64,000 nucleotides of DNA from Alnus glutinosa (Eukaryota > Streptophyta > Magnoliopsida > Fagales > Betulaceae), in assembly GCF_958979055.1 (NCBI RefSeq), contig NC_084886.1, forward strand, positions 9,397,654-9,461,653. The letters run 5' to 3'. This document shows, piece after piece, positions 23,601 through 35,033 of this stretch. The position numbers and the translations under genes were made by a program. Below the pieces are notes generated by a model. It had not been told where the DNA came from, made no database searches, and saw only the letters and a list, made by a program, of their open reading frames with translations. The stretch's first letter is position 1; every line of letters begins with the position of its first letter.

Positions 23601-26600
23601 TTATAGAATTTATATAATGGAAAGTTATTGCTTTTCCATATGTCTGAAACATAAACGCATCAGAAGCACTATTAGTTATTTCTGTACAGAAAATAAAACC
23701 TTTCAATACTTTAATTTATACGCGTTAAAGATGTCCTAGAAAACAAAAAAGTACGGGAAAAAAAGAATCACAATTAAAGAAGCAAATGATTACAAGTAAA
23801 AGGTAGGTATTCTAAGGCAGTCAGCCAATCAGATCAGGATTTTCATTCTTTCGGGGCAAAAAAGCCAGAAGATAATGTTAAAATCACCTCCAAATTATTT
23901 TACTTCCCAGACCCTACTACCTCCCATAACTTTAAACCTCAGATGCATTAAATTTTGTTTTGCACGTAGTTGAGCGAACAAGAATTCACCCTACTTCAAC
24001 TTAGAGACAAGCCCAACAATGAAAATGATTAGGACAAAAAGATTTATATGCAAGTGACAGTATTAACGAGTTCATTCAGTATAAAAAGGCAATTACCCTA
24101 GTCCTACTGAAGTGGGATCCTTGAAGGGATAATCTAGATATCGTCCTGATATTCAGCATTTATGCAAGCATTCTTCTCTTTTTATGTGTTATAATTTAAC
24201 CATAATTCTTTCCATCATATGTGCAATTTTGTATACATAATGAGACATTCTTAATGTGAAGTGATAATTAGATAGAATTATGGGGAAAACCACCTAGACA
24301 ACGAAGCAGGATCCCAACGAGATGGAACAGCCTTCTTTACGTCCTCTTGCAGTACTAACGGAGATGCTGTTAAGTGCAGATAATACAATGAGATGAAGTA
24401 TCCGTCAAAAGCAAGATATTTGGTGTCTGCAGCATCAGTAAACCAGTCCCCGCTTAATTCAAAAATGGCATTAAGATAGCCTGACGGAATTTTTCCTCGT
24501 GCTGAAGATTTCTGATTAAGCAACTCAGACATCTGCAAAGAAAGAATGACATATAATGAAACGTAGGAAAATTTGCTATAAATAAGGCTAAAAAAACAGA
24601 ATATCTACACAAGATAATACCAAAGTACCTATTATGCCACCCCAACATCTAGTCATTTATTTGAACTTACAGGAAGAATATAAAAATCAAAATCCCACAA
24701 AAGAGATGTTATATCAAGAAATAATATAAACATTCAATGCCATGAGCAGCCTGTAACTATTGTGATAACATTTTGCAACCAAATGTATATCATTGGTCAC
24801 ACAAAATTTAAATTGCACAACTCCACAGCCAAATAAATAAGTAAAAAGAAATTGCACAACAGCAGCTATATATATCTAGAATTACCGCCACAATTTGCAG
24901 GACATTAGCCCTACATATCTAGCACCATATTCCACCCTTTACTTCCCAGTTTCCAGCTATAACAATCTCTTATGAAATCTTAGACCACTGCAATGTATTT
25001 TTTTTTTGATAAGCAAGTAACCACTGCAATATTACCTGGACCCTTCACTTCACCTTGTCGTACCCATGTCAAAATGACATGACAGGGGTAAGGGCGTGAC
25101 TATTGGGCACTCCAAATGGTGGAAATTCTATGGAAAGCAGAATAACCCAACACTTGGACATCTGCCTGATACCAACACCGATCAACAAGTTCATATAACT
25201 CGGGACCAGTCTATAATCTAGAACGCAACGCTTATAACCTTCTTATTATTTGATACTAATACTTGGCATAAAACTGTCTTTCCGTTTCTAAGTCTAACCT
25301 TAAACCTTGATTGTGTAGCACTTCTCCTTAATTGACAACATATTCCTACAAACCCACACTATTCTCTTTAAAAAGACTACTACTAACACGCTAGTAATCC
25401 TCATATTTGTAGCTAGAAGCTTTCCTTTTCACGAAGTTACTGGGACTTTGATTCCCTCCAACTTTCTCTTCTGCAGATCATATATTGTTAAAAGATCCAG
25501 CGTATAAACATGATACATATGTTCTCCAATAAGTTCCACCTGAGGTCAAAATCTGTGCATCAAAGATGGCTTCATGTATCTTTTTTATTATGAGCAGAAT
25601 ACATTTTTTATATTCAGCAAAAAAGCCTTATACCACAACTTCGTATAGTTCGAAGTAAATTGCATCAACCCCACCAATATCTACAAACTCTTTAATCATG
25701 CCCTTTTTTTTATCAATAGCAAACACTCCCTTGCAATTTGACTTTTTGATCCCCAACATGCCGACCCAGTTGGCACCAGCTCATCAAGTCTTATGAAATG
25801 CTTCAATTTTCCAATTTGAAGAAGTCCAGAAATTTGACTGCAGAAAAAGTCTATAACAGCGTGAAGAATCAGGAATTCGTAGCATTTGGCACTTCCAGAT
25901 AATTATTTTTACTAATTCTTTTTTATACCACTTGACGCCATTTTAGACTGCATACCCAACAATTATCTACCACAAATTGCTTTTCAATCTCTTTTCCCAA
26001 TCGCAGTCGGTTTATCTTCATTAAAAGGCTCCGATTTACCAACATCACGCGATCCTTTTAACCAAAGCTTCTGGTCGACACAATCTGGTTTAAGTACCCT
26101 TCTCACAAGTAATGCCTCCAATACATGACTTGAATCACAAAGTGTCGAACCAAAAAACCACACGACTAATGGAAGAATCCCTACTAATAACCAAGCTCTC
26201 CAGCCAATATTCATGGCAAAATACTCCTCTCTGATTCTGGCCAGATTCCAATAAGCCCTTTCTACCTTGTGAAAGGCAGTGCTCTTCCTCCAGAGGCAGA
26301 TGGGAGTTCTATGCTTCTCTTCTGCTTGGCTCCGTTTGACCAAAAATCGGATTTTTTTTTTTTTTTTTTTATCGAGTCCCGTGTAGAAGGGCGCTGGGTT
26401 TCGATTAGATTTTATGAACTGGGTTCATAGCATTGCCATGTGACTCTGGATGTTAGTGAATGAATAGAAGCAAGAAATAGAGCGGAGAAGCCCATCTTAA
26501 TAAAACCTCCAAAGGCGCACATTACAAAGAGGGAAAAAGAAAAAGAAAAAGAAATACCTGGTTGAACTCAAGCACATCGGACTTGAAGCGGAGACGATCC

Positions 26601-26812
26601 CCTTTATCAAATCGAATATCTTGGGGAACTCCTCGAATGGTGGCACCGCCAGGAATGACAACGTCCCTCTTGTTACGCTCGTCCACAACCACCAACCTTC
26701 CGCTCCCCTTGGCGAACTTGAGCCTGAAATCACTGGCAAAATCGAAGCCTTTCCCCAGCGCCTCCAAGGCCGTCAACTCCATGGGCTTCTCTGCACCTGC
26801 TCCTTCCCCCAT
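17254..26812 (-). CDS. MACPF domain-containing protein
   Basis: This is a plant membrane-attack-complex/perforin family protein; characterised Arabidopsis members (CAD1, NSL1) restrain salicylate-dependent cell death. Exons, minus strand: 26558-26812, 24294-24532, 21325-21526, 21170-21247, 20894-21077, 20100-20266 and 17254-17961. All phases join, giving 610 residues, a normal family length. An in-frame stop just before the ATG fixes the start. The MACPF signature is YGTHMIVGMAVGG at about residues 170-182. Other family blocks are ELLNQKSS, SKRGGD, HSHWLQTVP, FVPITSLL, GSGYLSHAINLYLRY, GLRLYLEGKK, NRLALHLQH and the closing GHWLVTAAKL and LHVKFALLDYW. I recall closest resemblance to the Arabidopsis At1g14780 type. 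No signal peptide is seen. Introns of 2.0, 2.8 and 2.1 kb contain mobile DNA, so it may be expressed from a much-lengthened transcript. Confidence 0.92.
18228..19250 (+). mobile_element. Copia-like LTR fragment inside a MACPF intron
   Basis: The block lies in intron 6 of the MACPF gene, opposite to its direction. It starts tgttagg, has a tatatata-like stretch at about 18568, and repeated short ttcaaaagttctt units near 18985. It ends in aaaacacctattcaacaccccc, which resembles the LTR/leader junction of plant Copia elements. No pol sequence follows, so it is a solo or truncated copy. The ends are approximate. Confidence 0.45.
19876..19913. repeat. (AT)n microsatellite
   Basis: About 38 bp of uninterrupted alternating A and T in MACPF intron 6. 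Other tracts of this sort lie at 27429-27472, 35350-35388, 52310-52330 and 53680-53706. Confidence 0.9.
22510..23338 (+). mobile_element. 5'-truncated L1 LINE in a MACPF intron
   Basis: The insertion is flanked by near-identical 12-bp repeats: tctaggaataaa at 22498-22509 and tctaggattaaa at 23339-23350. Translated with gaps it gives the zf-RVT end of plant L1 ORF2 (VSFFVWTAALGKILMHM, then MCKKNGESIDHLLLHYDVAW) with several stops. It ends in the family 3' block (ttgcgtctttctgcgctttt) and an A-rich tail. It lies opposite to the host gene. Differences between the two repeats suggest an old insertion. Confidence 0.8.
24995..25019 (-). mobile_element. Ultrashort retroposon insertion (25 bp) with 11-bp repeats
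   Basis: The sequence accactgcaat occurs at 24984-24994 and exactly again at 25020-25030. Between them is a T-run followed by gataagcaagta. On the minus strand this reads tacttgcttatc followed by an A-run, the expected end of the local L1 family. It sits in MACPF intron 1. Confidence 0.6.
25984..26343 (-). CDS. Unrecognised ORF with one membrane segment, inside MACPF intron 1
   Basis: An open frame of about 119 codons on the same strand as the MACPF gene. It has a basic N-terminal part, then one hydrophobic stretch (WLLVGILPLVVWFFGS), then a charged C-terminal tail. A T-run on the plus strand lies just before its start. The amino-acid makeup looks protein-like, but I know no family and the first ATG is unclear. 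It could be a captured gene fragment, a skipped exon or chance. Confidence 0.25.
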   Translation of the reverse strand: MVKRSQAEEKHRTPICLWRKSTAFHKVERAYWNLARIREEYFAMNIGWRAWLLVGILPLVVWFFGSTLCDSSHVLEALLVRRVLKPDCVDQKLWLKGSRDVGKSEPFNEDKPTAIGKRD

Positions 26813-27078
26813 CCAAGACTAAGACAGAAAGAACAGGGAAGATGAAAGGTCTAAGAATTCATATTCAAAGTTGAAAATGCCCAGTCCCCATGCATGCCTT
26901 CCTTGACCAAGTCATTCATAGCTGCCATATATAATCAACACTCGGACCACGCCGCTTTTGCTGAGGTCTGAGTTCTGGAAGAGAGAGGAAGATACGTGAG
27001 TCTTTTTAGATAAAATATGGGAAAGGCTGAGTGGGAAGACACAGACGAGGAAGGTTCGGCGAAGATGCACACTGCCCT

Positions 27079-27091
27079 ATTCATCAAAAAA
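27079..27091 (+). mobile_element. Ultrashort retroposon insertion (13 bp) with 17-bp repeats
   Basis: The sequence aagatgcacactgccct occurs at 27062-27078 and exactly again at 27092-27108, separated only by attcatcaaaaaa. This has the same tcaaaaaa ending as the insertion at 2706-2718. It lies about 250 bp upstream of the MACPF start codon. Confidence 0.6.
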
Positions 27092-27108
27092 AAGATGCAC
27101 ACTGCCCT

Positions 27109-27423
27109 CACCTGGCATAGTCGTAGACGTAGTTCTGGCAGTCTAGTCTAGCTTTAGTAATGTAAACTACAAGCAATACAAGCATGCTATATATTGTCAT
27201 CCTAGCTTTCTCTTTGTTGTTTTTTCTGTTAACAAGTATTGGTGAAACGTCGCATTATTAAAAATATAATGTTTTTAAAAATAATATTTAGAGAAATTAT
27301 ATAAATATATTTCTTATATATCTCATTTTCAAATTTACACTTTTGTATCATATAATGTAAAAAAAATAAATAAACAGAATTGTAGTTGGTGTTACGTATA
27401 CTCTTCTACATATCTCTTGTCTA

Positions 27424-27477
<54 letters not shown>

Positions 27478-30240
27478 TTTATGAGATGGGTTCACAAATT
27501 TAATGGTAAACTTACACATTATTTATTAAAAAACAAGATAAATAAACAAACGTATAATAAGAGAATAAAAAAACTAAAATCATCCTCTACTAAATTTTGC
27601 TAAAAAGACAAACGGGTGTCAAGCTGGCCCCACGTGCTGTTGACTGTCGCTTCCCTTCAATCTAAAGTCAACTTTGATTACCTACTGCTTACCTAATTTC
27701 ACTAATTTATTCCGCCCATCCTGCTACTGTTACCGTTACTCTTACTTTATCTCCTCCTCCGCACGTGTATAGTACTGCCGCTGGTATTTCCTTTTTTTTT
27801 TTTTTTTTTTTCTTTAACTTTTACTGTTTGAAAACAAAAACAAAACTAGTTTGTGTACGGTGGATGTGCGTTTAGCAAACTGTTTTGAAAATCAAAACAA
27901 AATCACCGACAAGAAAAGAGTTTTCGGTGTTTTCCTTTTAAATCTTCTTTATTTTTCTTCCTCCGTCGAGATAAATATTCTCCATCTCCCTTAACTAATG
28001 AAAAAAAAATCACTAATTTTGGATGGGAATTAAAAGGGTCGAATCTTGTTGAAGTTAAGGTGAAGCCCAGGAGAAATCTGACCAATGATTGTATGTAAAC
28101 CTCTTCTATACATATAATTATATATACTATATGCTTATGCATAATACACATATAATATATCATATTTAATTATTTGCGTACTTATATAAATATTACTATA
28201 CTTAAGCTATAAATAATAATATAACATATCGTACATCGTAAATTATTTAATATTCTTATAAATCATAACTTATAGCAATATAGTAAATACATATTAACAA
28301 GCGAGTCAAACGAGCTTATTTACAAACGTTAACCGAGTTAAACCGAGTTCATACAAGTATATATGGTTTAACAATCAAGTCTAGTTTCGTGTTCACAAAC
28401 ATCCCGTTTAATAATCAAGTCGAGCCTAATCGAGTCAAACCCAAGTATGTTCATGAGTAGTTATATTCATTTACGACCCCACTTGATTCACTTCCACAAT
28501 AATTTATCTTTCTCTTATATGTTTTGTTGGGTTCCATTCCTGTGTGTATGTGTGTGTTTATTTTTTTGTATTGGTTTGTTGCAAATTTTATAATAAATCG
28601 TTGTATGTGTGAGAAGAGAAATTATTTACAGAACAATTGTCCAAACGAAAATAGACTAGTTTTTTTGTTTTCATAAACTGGTTTCGTAAACAATATACCA
28701 AACGCTTTTTTAACAAAAACAAAAATAGAAAATTGTTTTCTAATTTTGTTCTCGAAAATAACAAGTATAAAACCGATTTGCCGAACGAGCTAGGTGGGTG
28801 ATAGAAACTCCTACAATATAGCTTACAATATTAGCGCGAAACCAGCACTAATATTTTCACGTTTTCAATGCAAACCCAACCGTAAAAAGTGTTTGTTTAA
28901 AATGTAAAACATATATTTGGGTGACAACCAAACACCAAAAAATATAATAAATTATTTAAAGAAAATAATTAAAAATATTTTACGCCAAAACAAATAAAAA
29001 CATAATTTTGTTTCAACCCCACTAAAGATATAATAATAAAAATTAATAAACAAAGATTAATACGCACGAGTCTCGCCACAATAATACCATAAAGTAGTGT
29101 AGTATTATGTATGATCGAGTTAGCGTCAAGCGAATGAGAAATGATGTGAATAAAGGTACATATAACATAAATGGTGGTCAATTTATATACACGTCTGGAG
29201 CCTTCTAGTTTAGGAATTGGTGACCCATTGGATAAGGACGCCAGTGCGCTGGAATAATGTTGAAAGAATAGGGGGGACCCTCACTGTAGATTTACCATAA
29301 CAGGCCGACGGCCGAAACATCCCTTTCTTGTCTCCTGTCCCCATTCCCCGTTCATGTGAATAATCATGTTCATTTATTACCAATTTGAAGAAGACAGTGG
29401 TGATGATGTTGAAGTGATCGTCGATCGATAATGATCGAAGCCAGTAATGAAAATTAAAATTAAAATTATTGTTGTACAATTTTTTATATTCATTTTTGTT
29501 TAACCTTTCTTTTTCTTTTTTTCTTTTTTAAAGAAAATGATATGGCATTTTTCCCCAGTAATTTGGTATAAGAAGCAATAATTAGCCGCTTGAATTATTA
29601 ATGATTTTGATAATTAATATGAAAGACTCTAAATAAATTTTTGACAATCCGTCTACCTATTTTGACAAAACGTTTTTCTTAGGGCTATGTTGCCTTGCAA
29701 AAATGTAGAACGGGTGGCACGCCATTGGACAAGGATCCTCTCAGGTTCAAATTATAGACAATTTTACCCCTTAAATAATTTGAACCGGAGAGGATCCGAT
29801 GCGCCTTTTAGGAATAAGAACGATAGTGGTCGACGTTGATGTTTGTATGGGACAAAGTAATCAGAACCCTTTTGCAAGTGATTTATTGCTTAGGTTGATG
29901 TGTAGTTTGATTGTGTCCAATTGTTGAAATCGGACCCTTGTGTGTGCAGTTGCGGCCCCAAAATAAAAACCAATGGTTTTGCTTTGCTTTTGCACCAATT
30001 TCATTATCCATGCACGTTACCCCAAAAGTTTAAATGAATGGTTTCAGCTCAATTGTAATATACTGACCACTCAATCTAACGATATATTTTTAATATAAAA
30101 TTTTTCTTTTTTTTATGAGTATCTCCAGCAAAATAATTAAATTTAATTATTACGAGCTATTTTTGTTTCTAACAGAGTAGCTACTTTAACATTTTTTCTT
30201 ATAACGTGAACAGTAAATTGGCTATTATTCTTATTCACTA
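27109..30240. other. AT-rich spacer with hAT-like end and hairpin
   Basis: No gene was found. A (ta)n tract lies at 27429-27472. At about 28300-28485 there are many gagtcaaa/cgagtt/cgagcc motifs ending tttacgacccca, resembling a terminus of a hAT-like element. At 29733-29755 and 29775-29797 two 23-bp arms are inverted with one mismatch (see the separate entry). Confidence 0.45.
29733..29797. repeat. Compact hairpin, 23-bp arms
   Basis: The left arm ggatcctctc-a-ggttcaaattat pairs with the right arm ataatttgaacc-g-gagaggatcc. There is one mismatch and a 19-bp loop. It has no neighbouring gene and may be a small MITE core. Confidence 0.7.
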
Positions 30241-30244
30241 TTCA

Positions 30245-32455
30245 CATTATATATATATATATTATTTTTAAAATCATAGCAGATGTAAAATCTCTATAAT
30301 TTTTAAAATAAGAAATAAGACATTTTAATTGATCTATAGCAACATTAATATACAAGTCTTTTGATTGTAAATTTTTACTAACAGTATTAACGGCAAATAA
30401 TATATCATACCAAATAATCATGCTTAATAAGAATTCAAAACTTTCAATCTCATAGGTTTCTAAACAATTAGCTTCACTTTTTGTTTTAGGATCTTCACTT
30501 GTTTTTGCTAATTGCAACAAAACATCTCTAATATGTGGGGTTTGAAATTTGATGGCTTTAATACTTTCAATCCGACTCTCCCAACGTGTTTGTGAGAGAG
30601 ACTTAAGAGTAAAACCCGACATATTATCTTGTAAAATTTTCCATCGTTTTGTAGATGAAGAAAATAGAGAATATATACGTTGTACAATTCCAAAAAGAGT
30701 TATAGCTTTAGGACAGAAATTTGTCATATCACTTATTACAAGGTTAAAACTATGACAACCACACAGTGTGTAAAACGCTTTAGAATTAATACCAAAAAGT
30801 CTTTTTTGCACCCCTCGATCTTTTCCTTTCATGTTAGACTCATTATCTTGTCCTTGTTCTCGTATATCATTGATATTCAGTTCAAGATTTGTAATTACGT
30901 TTATAATTTCATTAAAAATACATTTTCCAATAGGATCATCTACTTTTATAAATTCTATAAAATGTTCATCTATTTTGATTGTATTTGTTGAAATATCAAC
31001 ACATCTTAGTATGAGAGACATTTGTTCCTGATGACTTGCATAAGGGGTACAATCAAGCATAATTGAAAAATATTTTGCATCTTTAATTCTTTTAATAATA
31101 TTATTTTTAATTTCAGTTGCTAACAAATGTATCAATTCATTTTGGATATTATGTCCAAGATCAATAATGATTATGAATTTCACCATCTTCAATACGCCGA
31201 ATATGTTATTGCATTATTGGATCAAATTCTGCAATCATTTCAATTAGGCTTAGGGTGCATTTGGGATTGTGATTTCGTAGACAATAACTTCGATTTTAAA
31301 CCAAATCGCAGAACATAAATCGTTTGAGAACTGCGTTTTTAAAAATTGCGATTTGAAAACGCAAAAAACCTGCATTTTCAAATCGCAGGTGAGATGGTGT
31401 TTTTTTGAAAACGTAAAATTTTAAAGGCTAATTTATGATTTTAAATTCTAAACTGCGATTTTGTTAAACGCATAACTGCATTTTTAAAAATAACTTTTTT
31501 CAAATCGCACATTTTAAAATCGTGATTTTAAATCGCACTTTTTGAAATTGCAAACCCAAACCGACTCTTAAAAAATTTCAATTATTTTATTGGTAAATCT
31601 TTTAATTATTTCCTCTAAATGCCAAATTATTTTTACCAAGATTCTATACTACAACAATAATTCTCAATAATACTTTTTTCCAATAATCTTTCTCTTTGTT
31701 AATTTGTTCTTGGACGCTTTTATCAATTGTTTTATTTTTTGACAATCTCATTTATAAATCAACCCAAGCATTCATGTTAGCAATATGTTCATTGGTTGTT
31801 TCGTGACTTTTAAGCTTAGCACTAAAATTTTTTCAGTCATTAGTTCCTTCATCGGCAAGTTGATTTATACTAGATTTTAAATTAAACAACTTGCAACAAA
31901 AACAAAATATTCTATCTAGATCTTTTGAATAGACTGGCCATTTTCTATCATGCTTCTCCCCATTTGATAATTTTCGTATATAAAATGTACTAGAAAAATA
32001 TCTAGAGTTTTAATCTTTAGGAAATTTTATATTGCTGTCTCTTATTGGACCCTTTTTTACTATTAAATCTCCTAATTTTACATCAATATTTTTCCATTGA
32101 CCTGGGTCATAAATATTTGTAACAATAGAATTAGATATATCATCAATATTTTTATTTTCTTATAAATTTTCCTGAACTTCTTCATCGAGAGTTGTTATAT
32201 TACATAATTGAACGTCACTATCATTATTTTCAATGTCATATTTTTGTTGTATTATTTTATTATATTCTAACTATTTTTCATGAATTTCTTGTTCATTTAT
32301 GTGCTTTTCAACTAAATTATCATTTATATTTTGTTTATTGCTAATAACAAATTTATTTGAATATCCTTTATGAGATTCAATTAATTTTTCTACTTCCCTT
32401 TTTTTTTTTTTTCTTTTTTTTCTTTTTAAGTTTTTCATATCCAGAAGCATATTTT
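30245..32455 (-). pseudogene. hAT-type transposase pseudogene (TTF zinc finger and DUF4371)
   Basis: The minus-strand translation begins with KYASGYEKLKKKK at about 32450. It passes a TTF-type zinc finger (GEKHDRKWPVYSKDLDRIFC at about 31900-31970) and enters a DUF4371/hAT catalytic region (30245-31190, e.g. YFSIMLDCTPYASHQEQMSL, GQDNESNMKGKDRGVQKRLF, SLSQTRWESRIES). It is dead: several in-frame stops, a stop and a frameshift near 31150-31220, and the MITE at 31253-31567 cutting the reading frame. The C-terminal dimerisation domain is absent, as homology stops at a short (ta)n tract at 30247. The 316-codon open stretch at 30242-31192 begins at an out-of-frame ATG. Confidence 0.85.
31253..31567. 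mobile_element. Harbinger-like MITE, family A, copy 2 (315 bp)
   Basis: The ends gggtgcatttgggatt and aaacccaaaccgactc are imperfect inverted repeats. Both sides are flanked by tta (31250-31252 and 31568-31570), the 3-bp duplication expected of PIF/Harbinger elements. It is full of paired gcgattt/aaatcgc motifs and can fold back. It is inserted in the decayed hAT transposase, so it is younger than that element. Confidence 0.8.
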
Positions 32456-33525
32456 ATAATAGACATCTATAACTAAAAGCAATTACAAATTAAATAAACA
32501 CAATTTATGTATAAAAAAAAAATTATATATATTATGACTATAATAAAATAAATTAAAAATTAGAACAATAAAACCTGATTTGTCAAAGATTGAATTCTCT
32601 TTAATCTTTACGGTAGACTTATCTAACACTTTTAACCTGCACAAAGAAAGACAAATTAGTGTAAAAAAAATTCATAATATCAAATAAAAAAATTAATGCA
32701 ATTGATTGATTGATTTTTTTGATAACTAACCCTTTTTCTTTTTTATCACTGAGTAGATATAGAATGATTTTAAGGACTTGAATAGTAAGTTATAAGGAAA
32801 TAATGAAAATGGAAAATAAGAGATAAATTCAAATTCGAATAAGATCGACTTGAATAGAAGACTTGAAATAAAAAAATGAAACTTATATAGACTCTAACAG
32901 GAATGTTAGATGTAACTTTAAAAAAAAAAAAAAAAAAAAAAAAACGAAAGGAAAGAAAAAGAAAAAGAAAAATTAACGTTGGGCATATAGTGGACTTTCC
33001 ATCTTCAATGAGACTTTCTATCTTCAAAAAGACTTTCCATCTTCTTTCACTCTTATCATTTCATTTTTTTTTTTTGTTCATCTTATATTTTTCTTTGGTG
33101 GGCAAGACATTTCATTCATGACTCTAGCTAGTAGCTGTGCATGCCAAATTGAACGTTGGAACTTGGGAGTTGGGACAGACCAAACAATCTACTTAATTAT
33201 GTCTTTTTTCTTTTCTTTTTTTTAATGAGACTTTCCATCATCATTGATATTTGCTAATTGGGGCCTTATTAATTTTATATTTAGTTTTTTACCATATTTT
33301 GGAGCCTTATTAAAGTGTATTGATGACAATTAAAGCCTTTTTTTTTTTAAAAAAAAAAAATAAATTATTAATTATTCTTTATTTGGGTCCTTAGGCGACC
33401 GCCTAAGGCCCCAGCCGGCCGGCTTAATTGACTCCTTAGCTTGTAACCTTACATTTTGGCATCTATCAATCAAGTGTTTACATTTGAACACTAGATAGAT
33501 TATGGTTGCACAAATTTTTTATTGA
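32456..33525. other. AT-rich spacer
   Basis: There are no coding signals. It has homopolymer runs at about 32918-32944 and 33331-33361, and triplicated gactttc(ca/ta)tctt(c) units at about 32992-33045. Confidence 0.4.
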
Positions 33526-33692
33526 AAAATGTTACATGTACTTAAATTTTTACAAATAGAGCCTTATTAACTGATGTTGAGCTTATTCATAAGAGATGAT
33601 CAAAACAATTAATAAAAAGAAATACTACGAATACCAATGATCATCTTAGTAAGACTCTCTTTGTAAAAGTTTAAGTACATCTAACATTTCTC
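33526..33692. mobile_element. Foldback MITE (about 167 bp)
   Basis: The left arm (aatgttacatgtacttaaat, then ttttacaaatagagccttat) is inverted at the right as gtaagactctctttgtaaaa, then gtttaagtacatctaacatt. The centre carries aaacaattaataaaaagaaa, a motif also seen in the foldback at 44397-44553, so the two may be related. Confidence 0.65.
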
Positions 33693-33902
33693 TTTTTTAT
33701 TATATATATATATATAAGGGACTCCATCGTGCCTTGCTTTGTCCTCCTTTACAAGTAAACCTAAATTAACTTATATAAAAAATCACAAATCAACCTATAC
33801 TACAAAATATAAATAAATAATATTATATTCAAAATATATTTTAAACATATTATGAATATATTATAACATCTTGCAACAACAATCCTTAAATAACTTTCTT
33901 TA

Positions 33903-34525
33903 GGCCTCGTTTGATTTGCGGAATGGCTATTCCATTAGGAAAACGAATAGTTATTCCTAGAAATAGAAGGTGGCATAATAGAATAGTTATTCCTAATCTT
34001 TAGTTTAGTAAGAATTTATATATTTTAATTGGAATTCAATTAAAATTACTAAAAAAACATCACATTTAAAAAAAAAAAAAAAAAAAAGAAGAAGAAAGAA
34101 AACCCATGGGTGGCCACCACCCCCAAAATACCCGTCGAGGGTGGCTGGCCACCCCTGCCCTTGAAGCCAATTCGGGGTGGCCAAGCCACCCTAGAAGCCA
34201 ACCCGGGGTGGCTGCGACCAACCCCAAACCGCAAGGTGTTCCAAGGGTGGTGCGACCACCCCCGGCTCCATATATGGGTGGCTGGCTAGCCAGTGAAAGG
34301 TTTGTTTTTTTAAAAAAATAATTTTTTTAGAAAATATTGCCTTTACCCCAAGGAATAGTTATTCCTCTCATTTTTTAGTGGAATACATATTCCTCTTCGT
34401 AAAAGAATATGTATTCCAACGAGAATAACTATTCCAAAGAATAAACCCCTATCAAACAAAAGAATGACTATTCCGTAGGAAGAACCATTCAATTTCAAAG
34501 GTCTATTCCACAAACAAAACCAGTC
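33903..34525. mobile_element. Harbinger-like MITE, family B, copy 1, with GC-rich core
   Basis: The left end ggcctcgtttgatttgcgga is inverted at the right end, whose reverse complement is gactggttttgtttgtgga. A tta duplication flanks both sides (33900-33902 and 34526-34528). Arms carry repeated aatagttattcc motifs. The core (34104-34290) is GC-rich with many ggtggcc/ggccaccc palindromes and is bordered by A-runs and T-runs. The second copy is at 55938-56332. Confidence 0.8.
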
Positions 34526-35033
34526 TTAATATAACACTTCTCATATTATTTGTTACTCATGGCTCATGCCATTTCACTAACAACTTTTAATCTTGAAAAT
34601 TCAAGCAATAGTATTTAAGAGAGTAACAGGAAAGTATCTCAATAAAGAAATTCTACTTTGAAACAAATAATGCAATTCAAGGTTCCAAAGAATTTGTGTA
34701 CATGGAGAGCGAACATTGCCTTGTGTATCTTCAATAAGAGTAATGTACTTTGGTCGACTGTTATACGATTGACATACAATTGAGATAATGTAATACTAAA
34801 AATCAGCCATTTATTTTTCATTTTTTTACGAGTATTAATCCAATGGCTGATTTTCACTACCACATTATCAAGTTGTATAACAATCTACTAAATAATATTA
34901 CTCTTTCAGTAATAAACTTACGAAAAAAAAATACAAGAGTATTATTAAACCAGAATGAGTAACCCTTAAAATTAGGGTGTTCGAATTTCACTAAAATTTA
35001 AATAGCCAAGCCACATGCCTCAAACAGCCTAAG

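Noticed and set aside
30242..31192. 316-codon frame taken as an intact transposase
   Set aside because: Its start codon is out of frame with the true N-terminal part, the C-terminal dimerisation domain is missing and upstream sequence has stops and a MITE.
34049..34321. Pro/Gly-rich ORFs on both strands
   Set aside because: They are translations of the GC-rich palindromic core of a MITE.
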